Of a stretch of DNA of 33,672 nucleotides, positions 15,954 to 23,789 are shown piece after piece. The stretch spans positions 1 through 33,672 of the forward strand of contig CANOTH010000010.1 in the NCBI GenBank assembly GCA_947570505.1, in the 5' to 3' direction. Position numbers and translations under genes: made by a program. Source of the DNA: an uncultured Candidatus Saccharibacteria bacterium. Its GTDB lineage: Bacteria > Patescibacteriota > Saccharimonadia > Saccharimonadales > Saccharimonadaceae. Within the stretch, counting starts at the first letter, position 1, and each line of letters starts with the position of its first letter. The notes below the pieces were generated by a model. That model did no database searches, was not told the DNA's origin, and saw nothing but the letters and a program-made list of their open reading frames with translations.

Positions 15954-17211
15954 GGAGCACCTCCTGTTCAGGATTTTGCTTAAAGTCATGCAGGCGATAA
16001 CAAAAAACTGCCACATACATCATAAAAAGTAAGACCATTGATAGCATATAGCTTAAGCAAGCCCCAAACACACCGCTTGACATGACAAAAACTCGCGAAA
16101 GTATCAGAGCGCCTACCGACACGACACAATATATCCAGAATTGATCACTAGTACGACGCATAGTGACTAGAGCTGTAGAAATAACCAAAACAAGGGCATT
16201 AAATATTCCTCCAACGATGATTAGGATAAGACCTGGTAGATTACCATCCAGCTCGATAGCATAGAGCAACCCTAGTACTGGAATCCCTAGTAGCCAGGCG
16301 GCCAAAATACAGATTAGACCAATTCCGAATAGGGTGATGCAAAGTTTAATCACAAGGGTTTGGAACTTATAAACATCAGTAGAAAAAAACTTTTTAAAAC
16401 TAGTCAAAAAGGGTTGGATAAGATATTGCCCAGCGAGACTAAGCACCGTCGCTGGCATTAGAATAATGCCATAAATTGTCTGTGTACTATTATTAGCGAT
16501 AGAATCAAGAGTATATCGCGCAGCATTGATAGTGTAAAAATTGAGAAAAGTAAAGCCGAAGGTGAAAAAACCAATCTTAAGCAAATACCAAACCTTTTGA
16601 CGGTGAAATTTTTGTAAGTGAAAACCTGTTTTTTGCAGTTTGGAAAAATCATAGAAGATAATTAACACAAGGTTTGCCAAGATAATCATGAGACAAGAAA
16701 GAACCATGTTTTGAGTGAAATAGTCAACCATTAAAAAACCAATCAAACTTATCAATGCCTTGGCAAACATAGAACGACCAACTTGATAAAGCCGATCGTT
16801 TTTTTGAATAACTGCATAAGCGCATTCCGCTAAAACCTCGAGAGCCCGAAAAACCACTAGTGACATAATGGTCATAATCTTTATCCCAGTATACCCACGA
16901 ATAAAACAAAATAATACACCAACGAGCAACATAACAGTGCAAGTGACAATCTTAAGATAAAAATAATCCGAATCGGTGGTTTTTTTGTTTTTGTCGGTAA
17001 CTTGAAAAGTCCTACCACTATAAGTACCAATGACTAGAAAAAAACTCGCCGTTGAAAAAGCAAACGAAAAAATGCCTGCATCATCAATACCATTAATACG
17101 TGTAACTATCATCATATAAAATAATGAGACGAAAGCCCAAGCTGTGGAGCCAACTAAATTCCAGGTGAAGTTTTTGCGCAGGTTGGGGCTAGTGTTGTTT
17201 TTTCGCGTCAT
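15937..17211 (-). CDS. Wzx-like polysaccharide flippase
   Basis: A 424-residue membrane protein of the MATE/MVF-related polysaccharide transporter family, with about 12 TM helices. Family features are the N-terminal FTWNLVGSTAWAFVSLFYMM helix, the TRINGIDDAGIFSFAFS turn and the ALEVLAECAYAVIQKNDRLYQVG segment. It is predicted to flip undecaprenyl-pyrophosphate-linked oligosaccharide to the outer face. It is third in the operon, overlapping the DUF2304 gene by 23 bp and the GT2 downstream by 17 bp; AAGGAAC precedes its ATG. No clear Wzy polymerase sits in this operon. The ligase-like protein at 5532-7481 or the 725-residue membrane protein could fill that role. Confidence 0.87.
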   Translation of the reverse strand: MTRKNNTSPNLRKNFTWNLVGSTAWAFVSLFYMMIVTRINGIDDAGIFSFAFSTASFFLVIGTYSGRTFQVTDKNKKTTDSDYFYLKIVTCTVMLLVGVLFCFIRGYTGIKIMTIMSLVVFRALEVLAECAYAVIQKNDRLYQVGRSMFAKALISLIGFLMVDYFTQNMVLSCLMIILANLVLIIFYDFSKLQKTGFHLQKFHRQKVWYLLKIGFFTFGFTFLNFYTINAARYTLDSIANNSTQTIYGIILMPATVLSLAGQYLIQPFLTSFKKFFSTDVYKFQTLVIKLCITLFGIGLICILAAWLLGIPVLGLLYAIELDGNLPGLILIIVGGIFNALVLVISTALVTMRRTSDQFWIYCVVSVGALILSRVFVMSSGVFGACLSYMLSMVLLFMMYVAVFCYRLHDFKQNPEQEVLRATKE

Positions 17212-17542
17212 TAAGTTCCTTCTTCAAGATTGCTAGCTCTTGAGAAACTAAGTTAATCCGGCGACGTTGGCTAGCAATCATCACTGTGAGGGCGATATTA
17301 AGTAAAATCAGAATAACCAGAATAAAGGCTGTCATAAAGTTGGCTAGTGTGCTAAAGCCGAAAGCACCAGCAATGCTAGAGAAGATATTAGGTACTAGGC
17401 CAATTAGTAAAATCAATACGGCAAAAGTATACCAAATTAGAGAGTATTTGATGGGCATTTTGGCGCGGACAAGCAAAAAACTGGTAAAAATCACGAGAAT
17501 TATCGCAAAGATGACGAGTGCAATCGAAAGCTGAATGGGCAT
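17189..17542 (-). CDS. DUF2304 small membrane protein
   Basis: A 117-residue protein with three TM helices (about 3-25, 33-54, 66-89) and a coiled cytoplasmic tail (QRRRINLVSQELAILKKEL). It fits DUF2304. Members of this family are usually encoded beside DPM-like GT2 enzymes and are thought to help them act on polyprenyl phosphate, in the way GtrA accompanies GtrB. Exactly that neighbour is found here: the gene starts 1 bp after the stop of the DPM-like GT2 and overlaps the flippase gene by 23 bp. The GGAGATAGT sequence before the ATG serves as the Shine-Dalgarno. The role is inferred from context, not from motifs. Confidence 0.82.
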   Translation of the reverse strand: MPIQLSIALVIFAIILVIFTSFLLVRAKMPIKYSLIWYTFAVLILLIGLVPNIFSSIAGAFGFSTLANFMTAFILVILILLNIALTVMIASQRRRINLVSQELAILKKELNDAKKQH

Positions 17543-17543
17543 A

Positions 17544-18254
17544 CTATCTCCTCTTAATTTTGGTTACCGTGAGAGCGAGGCAAACATTAACCATATAATA
17601 AATATTTTTCCAGGAATGAATGGACGATGCCCCCGCAGTGCGTGGGTTCATTTCTACAGGAATTTCTTTGATACGATAACTTTTAAGCAAACAATCGGTG
17701 GTACTGACTGGCTCGGGATATTCAGCAGGATAATCATGGGCGAAATTGGCAATAACCTTGCGATTACAGGCACGAAACCCAGAGGTGACGTCGGTAATAC
17801 AATGGCCAGTCAAGAGCTTGATGAAATTAGAAATCACCTTGATACCAACACGGCGGGCAAAAGTTGACCGGAAGCGACCAGATTTTGTAATGAAACGTGA
17901 ACCGATAGTCATATCGACCGAATTATCAAGTAATGGCTGAAGAAGTGTTGACAGATAAGAAATATCGTGCTGACCATCTCCATCAAACTGAACAGCGAAA
18001 TCATACTCATGAGCTAGAGCATACTTATAGCCAGTTTGCATAGCACCACCGATGCCAAGATTGTAGATATGGCTAATATATGGCAGCGAGTGCTCTTGGA
18101 GAATCTGTTCGGTAGAATCGTTAGAGGCATCATTGATAACGATAAAATCACAGTGTGTGCCAGCCCGACGATTGTATTTATGAATCTGTTCACAAGTCTG
18201 GAGTATACTTTCGGCTTCATTGTAAGCAGGGATTATAAGTAAGACCTTATTCAT
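17544..18254 (-). CDS. DPM/GtrB-like family 2 glycosyltransferase
   Basis: A 236-residue GT2 enzyme of the dolichol-phosphate-mannose-synthase class, expected to transfer a sugar from a nucleotide donor to polyprenyl phosphate on the inner membrane face. Motifs are VLLIIPAYNEAESI, the INDASNDST loop, the metal-binding DGDGQHD (about 92-98) and the SRF...ITDVTSGFRACNRKV block. It lacks the C-terminal membrane helices of GtrB, which DUF2304 next door may replace. I choose ATG 18254 rather than 18272: family sequence starts at MNKVLL, and TATAAT ends 6 bp before it, overlapping the longer version. First gene of a four-gene operon. Confidence 0.88.
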   Translation of the reverse strand: MNKVLLIIPAYNEAESILQTCEQIHKYNRRAGTHCDFIVINDASNDSTEQILQEHSLPYISHIYNLGIGGAMQTGYKYALAHEYDFAVQFDGDGQHDISYLSTLLQPLLDNSVDMTIGSRFITKSGRFRSTFARRVGIKVISNFIKLLTGHCITDVTSGFRACNRKVIANFAHDYPAEYPEPVSTTDCLLKSYRIKEIPVEMNPRTAGASSIHSWKNIYYMVNVCLALTVTKIKRR

Positions 18255-18260
18255 ACTACG

Positions 18261-18266
18261 ATTATA
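18261..18266 (-). promoter_or_regulatory. -10 element giving a predicted leaderless mRNA (DPM-like operon)
   Basis: Minus-strand TATAAT ends 6 bp before ATG 18254 in a 39-bp gap, with no Shine-Dalgarno. It supports 18254 as the start. Confidence 0.6.
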
Positions 18267-18293
18267 TCCCATATAAAATCTTTTGAGAACACC

Positions 18294-20471
18294 TTAAGAA
18301 TCACCATGACAATTAAACTGGTAGATATATATGCCATCTTCTTCGTAAATTAACTTTTGAGGTAACTCCGGAATAGGCTCGTACTTGGTGTTACTGAGGA
18401 AATAAGTTGGGTTCAATAGACACACATCTTTGTAGTTCAGGGTTAAGTCAAAAGTATCCGGGACTACAAGTTGAAACCTGGTAGGCTCTTTGTTTGTAAG
18501 TGTAATGCTAATATGTGCATATCGATTATAGATATCTTCATATTTCCTATCCGGATCCAAGAGATGCCACCGATCCATAACTGGATAGTAATTTACTGAG
18601 TTGATTACTCGCGCACCATTGGTTAAGGCATAACTTGAGAGAACTGTCCCCGAAGTAAGCCAGAGAGCATCTTGATTCTCAGAACTAAGTTCACGAATCT
18701 TTTGAGCAACTGGTTTGTCCATATATACGTCAAGGCCTGTCTTTAGTGGATGTATAGTGAGGAATTGATATCCAGCAAATAATACCGCAAGTGTCCCAAT
18801 CACGTAGCAGGTTGACTTACGATTGTCTACCAAACAGTATACTGAAATATAATATACAATAAAAGCGGCGCACATTAGTGCAGGGTGCATATATAATGTT
18901 TTGGCATAGTCATTAATTTGATTAGTGCCAAAGTAGACGAAGAGCGCAGTGATAACTACCACTATTATGGCGAGTAGCGCAGGTCTTTTTGGAGTTTTAA
19001 CCGCACGATATGATGATAATAATCGAATAGCAATTAGTACGCAGGTTAATTCTAATACCGGTCGGAGTCGTTCAGATGGTGTAAGGAAGAGTAGTGTGAC
19101 TTTGGCAAGCAAACCATTACCAATAAAATACATAAAAGAAAAGAAGATACTAAGTACTATGAGACCGATTAACCATGGGTCATATTGCTTCTTTTTAGCT
19201 GAGCGGAAAATTATATATATTCCCAAGAAAATAGGAATTGGGAAAAGACTCACAAAACCACTGGCTTCGCATGAATTGGGTACTTCATTGATTGGGAAAA
19301 AGATGGATGGTATAGAATAGAATATCCAGGCTAACCCACCACCACCACTGATTGATCTTTGACCAGGATAGACCGTCTGAGTTGTCAAGTGGTATTGTTC
19401 CAATGATATAATGATGCTAGGAGCTACCAATACTGCGATAATGCCAACGACTGGCAAGGCATAGAGCAGGTCGTGCCATCTAAGACGTTTGCGATTACCA
19501 ACAATCAGACAGATCAGTAGTACAAGTAGCACATATCCATACGGTACCTGCCAGGCTGGATAAATAACCATCACAAAACAAGCAGCAATCCAACCAAACA
19601 GAAGCGAGAAGACTAGTTTTGATTTCCAGGTCTTACCACGATGAATATATAAATTGAAGATATCAAAGAGCAGTGCGATATACATAACATATTGCACACT
19701 ATCAAACCAAAGTACAACTGGACTAAAGATGATAAATAATGATCCAATCAGCGACATAAGTTTGCGTTTTTTAGTGATAACCATCAACATTTCAAAGACG
19801 GCAAAGAATGCTATAAACCAAGGTAATAGCTGGTAAAACGAGAATGCATTCTCAAAAGGCAAAAACATAAAACCTAAATATTGCGGACTCGTTAAGAATG
19901 ACAACGGCGACTTGTTAGGTAATTTTGGATAGAATGATGTAACGACATTATCAGCCATCATGTCTGGATTAACGAGACTGAAATCATTGCGGTATTGAGA
20001 AATAATCATTGGAGTATTAACAACGTATTCGTCTGAGCGAATCCTTCGATTAGTACCAATAAGAGTATTTTCTGTTTGAGTGGGGTGATTTGGCTGGATA
20101 ACACTATCCAGAATTCCAGAAGATGAATAATTGACACGCAGAACTACACATAGGACAAATAGCGCTACTCCTACCAAATAACGGTATTTGTAGAAATATT
20201 CTATTCCCTTTTTACCATATGAAACGATGAGGAGAAATGTTTCCGTAACAGCTCCGACGAGTATGAACCGTTTGATATTGAAAGCTAAAATAGTTTTGAG
20301 AAAATGTTCATAATAGATGCGCAAGCATTTGTCTAATGCGAATGTAAGCAAAATACCAATACAAAAAATAATGGTTACGCATATAACAGGATGCCGACGT
20401 CGAAATTCTTGAAAATTGTGCCATATCCTAAAGAAAAAAGCCTTAGAACTTTTATTATCCCTCGTAGGCAT
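18294..20471 (-). CDS. large multi-spanning membrane protein, probable GT-C-like or polymerase role in the rhamnose locus
   Basis: A 725-residue protein with two short TM helices near the N-terminus, then a periplasmic stretch with RIRSDEYVVNTPMIISQ (about 142-158), about ten further helices and a soluble C-terminal domain of roughly 130 residues. The layout (acidic residues in the first large outside loop, many helices, C-terminal outside domain) resembles GT-C glycosyltransferases and the large membrane proteins of streptococcal rhamnose-polysaccharide loci. The family assignment is from memory and uncertain. It is the last gene of the rml operon, overlapping rmlB by 17 bp, with GGAG before its ATG. 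That placement argues for a role in building or decorating the rhamnose-containing polymer. Confidence 0.7.
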   Translation of the reverse strand: MPTRDNKSSKAFFFRIWHNFQEFRRRHPVICVTIIFCIGILLTFALDKCLRIYYEHFLKTILAFNIKRFILVGAVTETFLLIVSYGKKGIEYFYKYRYLVGVALFVLCVVLRVNYSSSGILDSVIQPNHPTQTENTLIGTNRRIRSDEYVVNTPMIISQYRNDFSLVNPDMMADNVVTSFYPKLPNKSPLSFLTSPQYLGFMFLPFENAFSFYQLLPWFIAFFAVFEMLMVITKKRKLMSLIGSLFIIFSPVVLWFDSVQYVMYIALLFDIFNLYIHRGKTWKSKLVFSLLFGWIAACFVMVIYPAWQVPYGYVLLVLLICLIVGNRKRLRWHDLLYALPVVGIIAVLVAPSIIISLEQYHLTTQTVYPGQRSISGGGGLAWIFYSIPSIFFPINEVPNSCEASGFVSLFPIPIFLGIYIIFRSAKKKQYDPWLIGLIVLSIFFSFMYFIGNGLLAKVTLLFLTPSERLRPVLELTCVLIAIRLLSSYRAVKTPKRPALLAIIVVVITALFVYFGTNQINDYAKTLYMHPALMCAAFIVYYISVYCLVDNRKSTCYVIGTLAVLFAGYQFLTIHPLKTGLDVYMDKPVAQKIRELSSENQDALWLTSGTVLSSYALTNGARVINSVNYYPVMDRWHLLDPDRKYEDIYNRYAHISITLTNKEPTRFQLVVPDTFDLTLNYKDVCLLNPTYFLSNTKYEPIPELPQKLIYEEDGIYIYQFNCHGDS

Positions 20472-21459
20472 TTCGATATTCTCCGCTCTCGATATTCTCC
20501 ACCCATTTTTGATTGTTCATGTACCAGTCAATAGTTGCTCTGATACCATCATCGAAATTATATTTACGGGTCCAGCCCAGTTCAGTCTCAGCTTTGGTCG
20601 GGTCCATCGCATAACGCAAATCATGCCCAGGACGATCCGTCACAAATTCAATGAGACTCTCTGGTTTGCCAATTGTATCTAGAATAGTTCTAACTATGGT
20701 TAGATTATCGCGTTCAGCTCGGCCACCCAGATTATAAATTTCACCTTCTTTACCATGGCGCACAATCATATCTACACCGGTATTATGGTCATAGACATGG
20801 ATCCAATCACGCACATTCTTCCCTTCACCATAAACTGGAACTTTCTGATCTTTCAAGGCACAGGCGATAGTGTGCGGGATAAGCTTTTCTGGGAATTGGT
20901 AGGGTCCATAATTATTAGAACAACGGCTAATCGTAGCTGGTAACTTAAAAGTACGCATGTAGGCCAAAACCAACAGATCGGCGCCACCTTTAGAGGCGGA
21001 ATATGGGCTAGAGGTATGTAGAGGAGTTTCTTCAGTAAAAAGCAGATCTGGTCGATCAAGAGGCAAATCACCGTAAACTTCATCAGTGGAAACTTGGTGA
21101 TAGCGCTTGACACCGTGCTTTAGGGCCGCATCCATCAGAACTTGCGTACCCATGACATTAGTTTTGACAAAAATTCCGGGATTTTTGATCGAGTTGTCGA
21201 CATGGCTCTCGGCTGCAAAATTAATCACATAATCAGGTTTTTCGGTAGCAAAAAGCTGATCTATGCCTTCTCGGTCGGTAATGTCGAGCTTCACGAAGCG
21301 GAAATTAGCTTTATCAAGAACAGGCTCAAGATTATGATAATTCCCCGCGTAAGTTAGTGAATCGAGGCAAATAAATTCATCCTCAGGATACTGATTAACG
21401 ACATAGTGCAAATAATTGCTGCCTATAAAACCACATCCGCCAGTTACGATAAATTTCAT
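20455..21459 (-). CDS. rmlB: dTDP-glucose 4,6-dehydratase
   Basis: RmlB makes dTDP-4-keto-6-deoxyglucose, step two of dTDP-L-rhamnose synthesis. The 334-residue protein has the NAD motif GGCGFIGSN (7-15), the active-site STDEVYG (124-130) and YSASK (Y153, K157), followed by RCSNNYGPYQFPEKLIP, all typical of the family. Length is normal. Its ATG overlaps the rmlD stop in an ATGA, and its 3' end overlaps the large membrane-protein gene by 17 bp. It is the fourth rml gene in the order A-C-D-B. Confidence 0.96.
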   Translation of the reverse strand: MKFIVTGGCGFIGSNYLHYVVNQYPEDEFICLDSLTYAGNYHNLEPVLDKANFRFVKLDITDREGIDQLFATEKPDYVINFAAESHVDNSIKNPGIFVKTNVMGTQVLMDAALKHGVKRYHQVSTDEVYGDLPLDRPDLLFTEETPLHTSSPYSASKGGADLLVLAYMRTFKLPATISRCSNNYGPYQFPEKLIPHTIACALKDQKVPVYGEGKNVRDWIHVYDHNTGVDMIVRHGKEGEIYNLGGRAERDNLTIVRTILDTIGKPESLIEFVTDRPGHDLRYAMDPTKAETELGWTRKYNFDDGIRATIDWYMNNQKWVENIESGEYRNAYEG

Positions 21460-22334
21460 AATTCTCCTTCCTTCTTTAATTCTGCCAGGTAGCGCCGAGT
21501 GGCATCTTGCCAGCTAGGTAAACGTGTAAAACCGTTTGCCTCAATACTATCTTTACTTAGTTTGGAATAATGAGGTCGCTTAGCCTGCTGGCGACCAGCA
21601 ATTTCGATATACTGCTCTGTGCTAACTCTATTAACCTTAGTACTAAGGCCAGCATCCTGGTATATTTCTTCGGTAAATTCTGCCCAAGAACAAAAACCTT
21701 CATTTGTAGCATGATAAGTCCCATACTTATCACTTCCAGATAAATCAATCAGGAACTTTGCAAGATCAACGGTGTAAGTTGGCGAGCCGATTTGGTCATC
21801 TACTACAGAAACTTCTGTGTGCTCCTCTGCAACTCTTAGCATAGTTTTGACGAAATTGCGCCCATTAATACCAAAAACCCAGGCAATGCGCACGATAAAA
21901 TGCTTTGGATACTCTCGCACGAGCTTTTCCCCTTCGTATTTAGTTCGCCCATAAATGCTTTGGGGGTTGGCTGGCTCGTTAACTTGATAAGGATCGGGAT
22001 TTTCTCCGTCAAAAACATAGTCTGTAGAAATATAGATAATTTTCGCATTTACTTGCTTTGCGGCCTGCACGAGGTACTTAGTACCTTCAACATTTACCTT
22101 ACGGCAGGTTTCTGGATCCCCTTCTGCCTCATCAACATTAGTATATGCTGCACAATGAATAATTACATCGGGACGAAAGTTTTCCACATATTTTTCCACA
22201 GCCTGTTTATCTGTTATGTCCATCTCTGCAGTGCGGGGAGTAGCAATGTCCGCCTCTGCAATGCCACGGCTTAATAATTCGCGTTTAACGTCATATCCGA
22301 GTTGACCGCTAACACCAGTAATAAGATATTTCAT
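21456..22334 (-). CDS. rmlD: dTDP-4-dehydrorhamnose reductase
   Basis: RmlD reduces the keto sugar to dTDP-L-rhamnose, the last step. The 292-residue protein has GVSGQLGYDV (7-16), the STDYVFDG active-site strand, YGRTKYEGE (YxxxK) and a C-terminal substrate domain with KRPHYSKLS. Its ATGA start overlaps the rmlC stop and its stop overlaps the rmlB start, so the set is translated as a coupled chain. The codons for VEKYVENF contain two TTTTCCACA-like 9-mers on the + strand (22180, 22192), noted in the findings on DnaA boxes. Confidence 0.96.
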   Translation of the reverse strand: MKYLITGVSGQLGYDVKRELLSRGIAEADIATPRTAEMDITDKQAVEKYVENFRPDVIIHCAAYTNVDEAEGDPETCRKVNVEGTKYLVQAAKQVNAKIIYISTDYVFDGENPDPYQVNEPANPQSIYGRTKYEGEKLVREYPKHFIVRIAWVFGINGRNFVKTMLRVAEEHTEVSVVDDQIGSPTYTVDLAKFLIDLSGSDKYGTYHATNEGFCSWAEFTEEIYQDAGLSTKVNRVSTEQYIEIAGRQQAKRPHYSKLSKDSIEANGFTRLPSWQDATRRYLAELKKEGEL

Positions 22335-22897
22335 GAGCCCATACCTTTCTCATACTCAGTCAGAGTGTGCCGATGCTGGTCTTTTTCAGAAAGCATTGGC
22401 TTGTCAATATTGTATTCTCTGAAAATTGTTTGCCAGTCTATTTCAACATCCGGATCATCCCAGGCAATACCGTCTTCTTGGTCCGGTGCATAGGTATTAT
22501 CAACAAAATACTGAAAGATTGTATCTTCTTCTAAACTCAAAAAACCATGAGCAAAACCGCGTGGAATGTAGAGTTGGCGGTTATTATCTGGTGTAAGCAA
22601 GGCCGACGTCCACTGACGATAGCTTGGAGACTCTGGACGCATATCTACTACAACATCTATGACGGATCCATACATAACTTCTACAATTTTTGCTTGAGCA
22701 AAATCTCCCCTCTGAAAGTGCATACCACGCAAAATACCTTTGCTGGATTTACTACGGCTGACTTGTTTGATGCCTTGAAAGCCTAGCTCAGCAAGTTCTG
22801 AATCAATATACACCGGTGAATAATATCCGCGAGCATCGCCAAATTGCGTCGGTTCTAGGATATAGCAATCATTTAGATTAGTCTCAATCTTCTTCAT
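22331..22897 (-). CDS. rmlC: dTDP-4-dehydrorhamnose 3,5-epimerase
   Basis: RmlC epimerises C3 and C5 of the keto sugar. The 188-residue cupin has the family start (LNDCYILEPTQFGDARGYY), the catalytic histidine in LRGMHFQ (about 57-63), the DVVVDMRPESPSY strand and YIPRGFAHGF with the second key region. Length is normal. ATGA overlaps join it to rmlA upstream and rmlD downstream. Confidence 0.96.
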   Translation of the reverse strand: MKKIETNLNDCYILEPTQFGDARGYYSPVYIDSELAELGFQGIKQVSRSKSSKGILRGMHFQRGDFAQAKIVEVMYGSVIDVVVDMRPESPSYRQWTSALLTPDNNRQLYIPRGFAHGFLSLEEDTIFQYFVDNTYAPDQEDGIAWDDPDVEIDWQTIFREYNIDKPMLSEKDQHRHTLTEYEKGMGS

Positions 22898-23772
22898 TTT
22901 GCACCCTCCAAAACTTTGGTCAAAAACTCGCCATATTTATTTTTTCTACAAAGTTCAGCGCGCTCGACTAGTTGTTCGCGCGTGATCCAACCGCGATCAA
23001 AAGCGATTTGCTCCAGACAAGCAATTACGCGACTTTGGTTAGTCTCGAGAGCACGAATCATTACGGCAGCATCCATCTGGCTATCAAAGGTGCCAGTATC
23101 AAACCAACAAAAACCGCCGCCTAGTAGCTCACCTTTGAGCTTGCCTGCTTGGAGATATAGATCATTAAGGGTAGAAATTTCGATTTCTCCACGGTCGGAA
23201 GGCTTAACTTGCTTTGCTAGTTCAGAGATACCGGCTGGATAGAAATAGAGTCCGGTAACAGCGAAATTGGACTTAGGTGCAGCCGGTTTTTCCTCTACAC
23301 TTAAAATGTTCCCTGCGTCATCTACTTCCATAATACCAAAACGTTCAGGATCGTGTACGCGAAAACCAAAATTAGTCGCATAGCCGGCTTCAGCATTAGC
23401 TCGCGCTCTTGATAAAAGCTGCGTAAAACCATTACCGTAAAAGATATTATCACCTAGAACCATGGCGCAGGCTTCACCATTCAAGAATTCTTCGCCTACG
23501 ATGAATGCATCTGCTAGCCCACGTGGCTGAGGCTGAACCGCGTAGGATAAATTAACTCCAAACTGCGAGCCATCACCTAGGAGTTTTTGGAAGCTAGCTT
23601 GATCATTCGGAGTAGTAATAACCAGAATATCCCGAATATCAGCTAACATAAGAACTGAAATCGGGTAAAAAACCATGGGCTTATCATAAATTGGCATTAG
23701 CTGTTTACTAATACCCTCAGTAATCGGATAAAGACGTGTACCGGAACCGCCGGCCAAAATAATACCTTTCAT
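22894..23772 (-). CDS. rmlA: glucose-1-phosphate thymidylyltransferase
   Basis: RmlA makes dTDP-glucose, the first step of the pathway. The 292-residue nucleotidyltransferase begins MKGIILAGGSGTRLYPIT with the signature GGSGTRL-x-P and SKQLMPIYDKPM, then MVLGDNIFYG (metal-binding D) and EEKPAAPKS. I start at ATG 23772; the longer frame uses GTG 23790, which would add six residues foreign to the family. The GGGAGAAAG at 23780-23788 then becomes its Shine-Dalgarno. It follows the RgpF-like gene directly and is the first rml gene of the operon. Confidence 0.96.
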   Translation of the reverse strand: MKGIILAGGSGTRLYPITEGISKQLMPIYDKPMVFYPISVLMLADIRDILVITTPNDQASFQKLLGDGSQFGVNLSYAVQPQPRGLADAFIVGEEFLNGEACAMVLGDNIFYGNGFTQLLSRARANAEAGYATNFGFRVHDPERFGIMEVDDAGNILSVEEKPAAPKSNFAVTGLYFYPAGISELAKQVKPSDRGEIEISTLNDLYLQAGKLKGELLGGGFCWFDTGTFDSQMDAAVMIRALETNQSRVIACLEQIAFDRGWITREQLVERAELCRKNKYGEFLTKVLEGAK

Positions 23773-23789
23773 GAAAATTCTTTCTCCCA

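Noticed and set aside
15954..16016. Longer N-terminus for the GT2 at 14994
   Set aside because: These codons overlap the flippase gene and are not family sequence; GTG 15953 has a clear Shine-Dalgarno.
18949..19320. 123-codon + strand ORF antisense to the large membrane protein
   Set aside because: No Shine-Dalgarno or promoter, and it is a mirror of a well-supported gene.
21900..22274. 124-codon + strand ORF antisense to rmlD
   Set aside because: It lies wholly inside rmlD and has no independent support.
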